NCBI RefSeq assembly: GCF_024763615.1
Contig: NC_077222.1
Span: 86,614,001-86,678,000, forward strand
Reading direction: 5' to 3'
Length of the DNA stretch: 64,000 nucleotides
DNA from: Phlebotomus papatasi
Taxonomy: Eukaryota; Arthropoda; Insecta; Diptera; Psychodidae
The notes beneath the pieces are model-generated. The model saw only the letters and a program-made list of their open reading frames with translations. It had not been told where the DNA came from and did not search any database. Made by a program: the position numbers and the translations under genes. How positions within the stretch are numbered: position 1 is the first letter of the stretch; each line of letters begins with the position of its first letter. Shown here in pieces: positions 55,845 through 64,000 of this stretch.

Positions 55845-57470
55845 TAATTGTCCGAAAGTCTAAATGTGTGATTTGCGACTTTAAACCATTTATCATTTAG
55901 AGCTTTGTTCTATTTATTGATAAAAGGGTGGAGTTGACTTGCAAAAATAGGTTTAAATTTATCGAAAACTTAGAATATGTTTAACATTAAAAATTAATGT
56001 GAAAATCACATTATTTTTCACATATTAATGCTCTAAAACAATTTAAACCAATTTTTGCGGGAAAAGTCTACTTTTTTTTACTAATAAAGAGATCAAATTC
56101 TAGATATTAAAGCTGCCTACTACTACTAGGCAAATTATTGCAATAATGACATTTCAAAGTGACATTGAAATAAAACTTCAATATTGAAGCGAATATTGAA
56201 ACTAATATTTCAACATTCGCCTACATTTCATTCTAGTCAGAGATTTAGTTCCTCTCAAACATCGAAAAACTCTTGGAATTAACATGTTTATTAACAGGAA
56301 AACATCTCAGAATATCATTCAAACAGGATCAGAAATTCTTCTGTATATCCTGTTCAGTTCTTCCCAGAAACCCATCTTTGTCAGGACTTCTCCTCTACTA
56401 CCTCCAGAAAATCTCAGATCTTTTGGGATTTTGTTGTATCTTTTGTCAAGTACGCCCAGAATACTCATATTGTTCAGAGGATTTCTCCTGATTCCTCCAG
56501 AAAATCGCAGATCTTTCGGGATTTTCTTCTGTATTTTGTCAAGAACATCCAAAATACTCAAATTGGTCAGAAGATTTCTTCTGGTTTCTCCAGGAAATCA
56601 TAGATCATCTGGGATCTATGGAACCAAGAGAAATCTTCTGATCAACTTGAGTATTCTGGACGTAATTGACAAAAGATATATAGGAAAATCCCAGAAGATC
56701 TGTAATTTCCTGGAGGAACCAGGAGAAATCTTCTGACCAACTGGGGTATTTTGGATGTTCTTGACAAAATACAGATGAAAACCCCAGAAGATCTATGATT
56801 TCCTAGTGGAATCAACAGAAATCTTCTGACCAACTTGAGTATTTGGGAACTGTGATTTCTGGAGGAAGCAGATGAGAAGTGCTAACCAAGTTCTTTGGAA
56901 GATTTGACAAAATGTACAGCGAAATTCCAAGAATCTGGGATTTTCTCGAGGAATCCTGAAGATCTATTCTGAGTTGGATGTTGATCTTGGATGTGTTTTC
57001 ATTCATGAACAAGGAAATCCCAACAGTTTTATGATGTTCTGAACGAAGAAGATTCCTGACCACTAAAAAGTATTGAAGGAAATATCAAAACAATTTGATA
57101 TTTAGAATTTCTTTGAAATTTCATTTCAATGTGACTTTGAAAATTTTTATTGGAATTATTTGGCCTAGTTTGTAGCCATTCAAAATAATTAAACAAAATA
57201 TTGAAAAAAATGCACCATATTGAAACAAATATTGCAATAATTGCCTACACACTGGACAATTTTCTTCAATATTGAAACTTTTATGTCAATAAATTTTTGT
57301 AATGTGAAAGCAATCCTTCTCAATAATGGATATTGAAAAGAAATATTGCAATAAATTTTTGTCTAGTAGCCAGCTTAAGTTATTTAAAGACACAAATTAC
57401 ACATTTGGACGCTCAGAAATTTTAATTAATGCGAACCACATAAAAATTTTAATATAGAAGTGTTGTAATA
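55845..57470. mobile_element. ~400-bp MITE copy 3, diverged and split
   Basis: 55845-56100 resembles the left part of the MITE at 6751-7147 (ATTAATTGTCCGAAAGTCTA, TTATTGATAAAAGGGTGGAG, AAACCAATTTTTGCGGGAAA). 57376-57470 resembles the right part (ACACAAATTACACATTTGGA, AAAATTTTAATATAGAAGTG). The middle is a separate insertion, 56110-57375. Confidence 0.6.
56110..57375. mobile_element. Foldback element with inverted ~93-bp tandem repeats
   Basis: The outer ends AAGCTGCCTACTACTACTAG and ...TTTTTGTCTAGTAGCCAGCTT (last 20 bases matched) are imperfect inverses. TATTGAAAC/TTGCAATAAT text lies inside both. The core (56330-57060) is a tandem array of ~93-bp units (CAGATCTTTNGGGATTTT, CTCAAATTGGTCAGA, GGATTTCTCCTG). 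After about 2.5 units it switches orientation near 56610, making an inverted tandem array. The 150- and 80-codon frames through it are periodic by-products. Confidence 0.65.
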
Positions 57471-60400
57471 TTGTAAGATTAATGCACTGGATATACTTAC
57501 GCAATTGTAAGTAAAATAATGATCTGACTAAATTCTCATCAGTTTCTCACTAACTTGGCTTAAGTTTCTTGGCTTAAATTGAGAGGCGGATTAGCCAGAA
57601 ACTTATGGAAATATAAATTTTATTGAAATTCCAGAAATTTTATTGAAATTTCACACTCATTGGCCCAAGGGACTCTTGACATTCATTTTTCCACACGTTT
57701 TTACATAGAGGCACTGAAGACTAATGGCAAGTTTTTTCCTAAAGAGAATTGACTTATCAGTCTAATATATTTCGAAATTGTGCATTAAAAGTTATCTAAA
57801 AGTACATATTTTATAACGTTCGCCGAAATAATACAAGAACTACGAGCAAATTTATTTAAGTCACGATGCAATAATTGTTAAAATTTTTACAAGGAAAAGT
57901 GAAAAATAGCTTCACTTTTTTATTAAACTTCATGGGCCCCTGCATCGGCCATTAATGTTGCCTTACTTCCGAATTAAAACAGTAAGATTTATCATATGAC
58001 ATTGTCATATTATTACACTACTGGTGATCTTAGTGTTAGTGATTACAAATTTTCCAATGAAACTGCACATATTAGACATCAATAAAATTTGACCTTAATT
58101 TTAATAAATAAATTATTGAAAATCATATAAAAACCGGTAATTTATTATGGAACAACTTAGTATATATATGTGACCATTACTTGAGATTATTACCTTACTA
58201 AAAATTTCCACTTTTACTATCTCTCCTATTAATCAAAAGCACAACTATCTTGTTGAATGGCCGATGAAACTGTGTTAATCTTCAAGACAGATATCGGGCA
58301 TGGCATTAATCTCTCTTGGGGTATGAGGAAGAGGCCTGCAAATGAATATTATTGTGTTTTCACATCAACAAGCCACACCGACAATTAAAACCATATCTTA
58401 AGGCTTCTTTTTGTCGGATTTAGTTCTCTTGTCGAAAAAAAATATATAACTTTTCACGATTTATGTTGTGAGTTGAATTATCTTGACTGCGTATGGTAGT
58501 AAAATTGATTGCATGCTGAGAGCAGAATTTCCTAATTAATGATATTGCACTCTTTAGAAAAGGGAATAAATCAGGCGTTTAACAAGGTTTTTATATACCC
58601 CCAAAAAAGCTGTTAATTAGTCAAAAGAGCGTCTAAATATCAAAAGAACCGAAAAAAAGTATTCATCATTAGCGATGAAACTGCTAAATGAATACGATGC
58701 ACCCGCCAGATGAAAATTCAAATGAGCTATACGATAATCACTGGTGAGTGTTATTCAACTCGGCAGGTTTTTCATATTTCATAGATATGGAAAAAGGTAC
58801 CTAAGGCTATAAATGTATCAACCAATCTACCTGATATGCTTTCGATGTATCAAGCTCTTCCTAAAGAAGCTGTATAGAGAGGAGGAATTATTAAAATTCC
58901 ACTGTGACAAAGTATAGAGTATGCTGCAAAATACTTTTACCTCTTCATATGGCCATATTTATTCCTTTTTTTTTCATCAGCCACATGTTACCCAGGAAAC
59001 ACGCCATCCAAGTCGCGAGAATTGATAATAAAAAGCAATTAGTCTATGTTTGTTTATATATACTTGGTCTTAATTAACCTGTTTCTTTCATATCCCAGAA
59101 TTCTCACATATCAATTAAGAAGATCCTCTCTCGTGCAGAATAAATGTGAAAACAGTTGTTCATTAATCGCCCCGAAATACATAGTACAGTGTCAGGATGG
59201 ATATATTTTTTTGTTTTTTTTTTAATTTTCTCTTCAGTCCACTTGACGTGACTTTATGCATCATGCAAGAATAGAACTGAAATTCAAAAATGGAACCTTT
59301 TTTCTCACACCAGGCCAAAAAAAAAAACATTCGAAAAACTCTCTCAAATCACTAATTTCAAAAGTCGATTAGAGTTTGACTTTTTTGTGCATTTTAGAGG
59401 ATCCATGGCACATAAATCACTCTGAAATCCTATATTGCTTTCTCTGTTCCCTCTTTCGTGTTTGGCATATCCATGTAACAACAATCTTTTAGAATTTCCA
59501 ACCATTGTCCACATTTTTGCCAATGATGCACGACATGATGCTTCTTTTTTTTATACTAGCTGTCCTTTTAAAAGGTCCTCTTCAGTGACCCTCTTTTTTA
59601 CGTGTTTTCTTCTTTTTTTTTTAAAGGCACGTCTTGAATCTCAAAAATTTGTCAAATGGCATTTCAAGAAGTTCCTAAGCGTGCATCAGAATTGATTGTA
59701 GGGTTTTAGTAGATCCATTAATGTCTCACTTCACGTAACATTCTTTTTGATAGTTCTAAAAGTGTTTATTCTTCCAAAAAATCACATATTTTGTTATATG
59801 TGAGAAATTTAAAATTTCACAAATTCGGCATGTCATACAATAAATCAATTTCCGGTTGAGGCATTCATATTAAATTTCAAGGCAATATTTTACAATTACA
59901 ATGTATTTTTGAAGAGAATATATTTATCGATAAAATAATATCAGAGTCTGTCTAAATTACCATATCAATTATCTCAGAGACGTGATCATAAAAGCCCGCT
60001 AAAATTGAAGGCTAAAGAGACAATTTATTTTTGCTGATTTTTCGCTCACGTCCAACGAAAAAAAAAGTACATATGTGGAAGAGCAGTCAACAATGTTTGG
60101 AAGTTATCGAATAAAGTGCCTGTCAATTCATTTTTGCAACGTTGGTGTGAATAACCATATCATATATTGCATGATCTTGCCACAAAAGTGCATTTGAACG
60201 TAAACTGAAACGTAAGCATGTTTATAGATTTTCAGCAAAAAACAAAGAAAGAAAAGAACTGCCAGAGAGATTCTATCTATACATTGTTTCAAAAAAGGGT
60301 TTCACGTTCTTCCCGTAGCACCGATACGAGCCACCACATGCAGAGAGAACTTCGAACAGGCTTCCAAAAAACAGTTGCGAACCAAAGTATTGATGCAATA

Positions 60401-60529
60401 TTTATATAATGTAAAATCTTTTTTTTTAATTCGATAAATTGCTAATTCAATCAGCATTATTTGCATGGACCACGTAATTTCTCCGAAGAATCAATGATCG
60501 GTTTCAAAAGTCAAAGACAATTCTTGGTA
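57471..60529. other. AT-rich non-coding DNA
   Basis: No gene is recognised. A fragment of the GTAGGGGAATTCTGTAAC MITE (TCATATGACATTGTCATATT) is near 57992. Frames at 59435 and 60218 (63-86 codons) have no family resemblance. Confidence 0.4.
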
Positions 60530-60895
60530 GAAATGGGGCACTTTTGAATTGGGGTACTTTTAAAATTGGACTTCTTTCTCCTATTTAAAAAAAAAAACGA
60601 GCCTTATCATGCTTATCATTATGTAATTTAGCCTCGCAAGTGGTTTCTCGAGTTAACCTTTTATGGACGAATGGAATACGGATGTCCCAAAAATAAAAAC
60701 AATTTTTTGGACCATTTAGAGGACAAAACAAATTTCTAGTCAAAAAACTGTTTTTGTTTTTGGGAAACCGGTGTCCCACTCGTCCTTTAAGCGTTAAATT
60801 ATATCACGGTAAGGTCCAATTCCATTTTAAAATAGAAGAAAAATTCCCAAATTTAAAGCTGCTCCAATTCAAAGGTGTTCTACTTTCCCTTATAC
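60530..60895. mobile_element. GGGGCACNTTT-type MITE, interrupted
   Basis: GGGGCACTTTTGAATTGGGG at the left and AGGTGTTCTACTTTCCCTTA at the right resemble the MITE at 33704-33900. GAGCCTTATCATGC / CGGTAAGGTCCAATTC lie inside. It is split by a piggyBac-like MITE at 60653-60797. Confidence 0.5.
60653..60797. mobile_element. piggyBac-like MITE, copy 3
   Basis: TTAACCTTTTATGGACGAAT is mirrored by CACTCGTCCTTTAAGCGTTAA (last 20 bases). TTAA lies at both ends and the host repeat continues on each side. Confidence 0.65.
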
Positions 60896-61039
60896 GGGCT
60901 TCAGACCTAAGGCTTAACCATATGGCTTAACTTCTTTATATTCTTATCAATCATGATTTTTTTGCAAATTTTTGATTTGGAATTGGATATTAAGGGTAAA
61001 TGATGCATTAGATTCTGAAAAAAATAATAAAATAGTTTA

Positions 61040-61140
61040 TTATTAAGGATTTTGAGACCCTTGGGAACTGGGCTAACACTTTAGTCTGAAGACCGACTTA
61101 TACTTGATATTGAATAAAACTATCTATCTATCTATAATAA
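61040..61140 (+). repeat. (TATC)n-tailed retroposon tail, third example
   Basis: ACTTATACTTGATATTGAAT then AAAACTATCTATCTATCTAT ends the segment. The layout matches 28500-28680 and 50930-51018. Confidence 0.4.
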
Positions 61141-61379
61141 TACCGGTTAGAGCTTTGTATGTTTTAAAGCTCTAGCCAATCAGAAAAGCAATATGACTTA
61201 AATATTTCATGAAAATCTTATTTAAAAATGCTTTTGAATACTTTTCAAGTTTTCTAGGTCTAACCAATCGAATCAATCAGTGAACGGTGTTGGATTAAAT
61301 TACTTTATAGATATAACTTACCCATAATCTGCATAACCAAAGATGGAACTAACCGTCCATACCGTACTCCGATAAATAT

Positions 61380-62850
61380 TTTAGTATATTGTAAATCGAT
61401 GTTTTTGTCGTAAGATATAATTTTCAAATTCACATCAAATTCAATTGAGTTCAATCTAATTTTGAGTAAGAGAAATTGGGATTACAAAACGTACGAAAAA
61501 GAAAGGTATGTGAATTTTGATTACACGAAATTTTCCTGACATAAAAATCGTTCCAGAGAATTTTTGGTTCTGGCATACCCTTTCTAGATAAGAGAAATTT
61601 CACAAAATCAAGATTCATATCCGTTTCTTATTCAAATGTTTTGCAAATGTTTATTTTGTTTTGCACTCCTGTTCCTCTTTTGAATGTCATAAAAAATTCA
61701 ATTTAGTTCAAACCTATTTCAAGTTTAAAAGAGTGGCATAGACATGTGCAAAATATCTGAAAAAAATTAATATGAATTTTGATTCCAAAAAAATTTTCTT
61801 GATCTGAATGGTGTGCCGAAGCCATTAGCTTCTAAAATTGTTGCAGGTTAAAAGGAAAACTCTTTGATTTGCCTTTGTAGAACTAGTATTTAATTTATTA
61901 ATGCTTTAATGGCTCTGGCACACCTTTTAGATTAGTAAAATTTGATTTCTCGCTATATGAATTTAAAATAATTAATAAATGCAGATTTATAATTGCGCAA
62001 AATTTTATATGTGTGAACTCTTTTTTTGAATGGAAGATAACTTTGAGATCTAAATTAAGTACTAGTGTGGAAGGAACGTCTATTGACACTTTAAGAACTC
62101 GTGTCAGCACCTATTGACATCCTACTCTGTACCATTTGGGATACGAAATTTGAACATCTCTGTTTATAGTAAATATATATTATATACATCTCTGTTTATA
62201 GTAAATAATTTTCAACATTTTGACAAAAGTGTCAATAGGGATTCCATGTCGAACAGACGTTCCTCCGACCCTAATCAAATTTGATTTTTTAAGTATCCGG
62301 CACACCTTTTAGATCGGGAAAATTTCATGAAATAAAAATTAACATCCTTTTCTTTCTCTAATGTTTTGCGTATATTTATCTTCCTTTCTCGTACTTAAAA
62401 TTCGAGTTAAGTAAATTCAATTTGGTGTTATGTTTAAAAGAAGAAGAAGAGTCCGAAAGACTGGGATAGATAAATGCAAAATGCTTGAGAAAAAAGGGAT
62501 GCGAATTTTGACTATTTGAAATTTTCTTGATCTAAAAGGTGTGCCGGAACCATTACAGACTAAATTTATTTTTTGTGGCTCTTACACACCTTTTAGATAA
62601 GCAAAATTTCATAAAGTAAAAATTCACATCCCTTTTTTTCTCAAAAGTTATGCATAGGTCTATCTTTCTTTTTCGTACTATTCTTCTTGTTTTGAATATC
62701 ACACCAAATTAAATTTAGTTCAATCCAATTTTGTGATTGAAAAAATGTGATACACTTATGCAAGTCTTTTGAGAAAGAAATGGGCGTGAATTTTGATTTC
62801 ATTAAATTTTAAAGATCAAAATGGTGAACCGGAGGCATTAGTGCTCATTC
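61380..62850. repeat. Tandem palindromic units, ~260-280 bp
   Basis: At least three units (about 61571-61835, 62299-62556, 62577-62846) begin GGCACACCTTTTAGAT..G..AAATTT and end in the inverse AAATTTTCTTGATCTAAAAG with GTGTGCCGG. Each unit is thus a palindrome. Partial units flank them (61380-61560; 61905-62062). A MITE (62063-62273) interrupts the array. It is non-coding. Confidence 0.6.
62063..62273. mobile_element. MITE, TIR TAGGGT..GGAACGTCT, copy 2
   Basis: GGAAGGAACGTCTATTGACA at the left and CAGACGTTCCTCCGACCCTA at the right match the copy at 41338-41570. An internal direct duplication (ATCTCTGTTTATAGTAAATA twice, near 62155 and 62189) distinguishes it. Confidence 0.6.
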
Positions 62851-64000
62851 TTCAGTGCCTTTTAGCATATTTCTACTAAAAGTTTAATGTCAACAGAAAG
62901 AAAATATAGTTTTAAAAATTTAAAATTGAAGAGTATCATAAATTTTGTGTTGGTCTGTAACCTTATGTAATACGCATGGTCAGTTTAGTTTGTACATTTT
63001 GGTCCATAGTGTAAATTTAGAGTTTGGTGTCTCCGAGGAGGTGGTTAGCCACTTTATTTGGGTAGAAACAATGGGCAAAGTGGGAGAATCAAGTCTGTGG
63101 AAGTTAACTGGACGCATTATATTTAAATGCGACAGGATTCTCAGAAGACTTTATAGTATCTTTCTTTTTTTGCGTAGACTTCATTTAAAATATTACACCA
63201 AAGCATAACCATGCAAACAGGTTTTGCGGTAACGTATATGAGCAAGTGAATACAGAAATCTGCGTTTCAGATGCTTAATCTTTTGAGTGTAGTCGAGAAA
63301 TGCTACTCCTTGTCTTTTCCTTTGATATTTAACCATATTCCAACATGTCAATAGGTCATGATTGTTTAAACTACTCAATAGCTTCTGATGATGGCTTAAG
63401 AGACGTTGAGTTGCAAATTGATGATACTTGAGTTGGAAGATAAATCATTTTGCATCCTTTGGCAGATTGTAAGTGAAGTAATTAAAACTGCTTTGTGGGG
63501 TGTTTAAATATAAGCAGTTAGAGATGATTCATTGTATCAACAAATTGGAGATAAAATATTTGACTGTGGACGATATCACTTCTTAGAAGTAATCTCATTT
63601 AATCCATCTTCTCTTTGCTAGATATATAGTCTCCTTCCTTGAGAATAAGTGAAGCTCTCTAGAGAAATAAAAACAAATCATTTGATGTCACCCATGTACA
63701 CAAGAACATGATGATAGCAATTAATAAGTGTCGCATTTATTTATCTGCCTTTGGAGAGTTGTTTCAGGGAATTGTATTGGCCACACGAGTTGGAGAAAAG
63801 TGTCTTATATCGTTGGAGTGTGTTGTTCAAAATATGATCTAGTCACTGATAGCAATGCTACAAAAGTGCTGAGTACTGAAAAAAAATGGAGGGAAAAAGA
63901 GTATTAGAAAGGCGCATGATAACCTAAATAAATACAATGTTGTGTATGATAACAGGTTTGATGGTCTCAAGAAGTACGATGATAAAAGACATGGTTCATC
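62851..64000. other. AT-rich non-coding DNA
   Basis: No gene is recognised. An 87-codon plus frame (62945-63208) and a 61-codon minus frame (63193-63378) have no family resemblance. Confidence 0.4.

Noticed and set aside
56284..56736. 150-codon ORF
   Set aside because: It is a periodic frame through the ~93-bp inverted tandem array.

Overview
This window is AT-rich, intron-containing nuclear DNA from an insect. The evidence is two spliced genes with insect-type protein families, a TATA/Inr core promoter, tRNA-derived SINEs and many short inverted-repeat transposons. The TE content and the CLIP-type protease fit a dipteran, perhaps a nematoceran such as a sand fly, but the sequence alone does not settle the species. 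There are no operons, rRNA genes or CRISPR arrays.

Layout. (1) 1-4.5 kb: dispersed repeats, then the 3' part of a minus-strand gene for a MINDY-4/4B-type protein (seven exons, 4483 to 1722). Every splice phase agrees, but the catalytic cysteine motif is replaced. A SINE and a MITE lie in its last intron. (2) 4.5-10.1 kb: a transposon graveyard. It holds a Stowaway-like 78-bp MITE, a 1.8-kb element built of ~300-bp degenerate units, four MITEs and a nearly perfect 384-bp-arm hairpin. (3) 11.9-20.7 kb: one 8.8-kb element with perfect 23-bp TIRs flanked by TA. Inside it is a 5.5-kb foldback made of ~21-bp minisatellite repeats. That in turn holds a Tc1-like foldback with 733-bp arms, a ~55-bp-unit tandem element, a 26-bp hairpin and a palindromic MITE. 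(4) 20.7-25.4 kb: intergenic, with SINEs and MITEs. (5) 25.4-31.8 kb: a complete six-exon minus-strand gene for a 386-residue CLIP-domain serine protease. Its 4.6-kb first intron is full of insertions, including a LINE fragment with target-site duplication and pogo-like and piggyBac-like MITEs. (6) 31.8-42.3 kb: intergenic, with a second copy of the 1.8-kb element inserted into a MITE whose uninterrupted copy sits at 6.75-7.15 kb, giving a paralogous empty site. (7) 42.3-64 kb: mostly non-coding AT-rich DNA. It has a candidate promoter plus 143-codon ORF at 42.3-43.2 kb, a GC-rich coding-like island at 54.5 kb, a hammerhead-like inverted repeat at 50.5-50.9 kb, tandem repeats at 49.6 kb, nested foldback DNA at 55.3-57.5 kb and palindromic repeat units at 61.4-62.9 kb.

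The two confident genes do not obviously work together. The protease is a secreted zymogen of the kind used in insect haemolymph cascades, and the MINDY protein is a probable pseudo-deubiquitinase. Most of the window's information is in its layered mobile DNA, whose nesting gives relative insertion ages.
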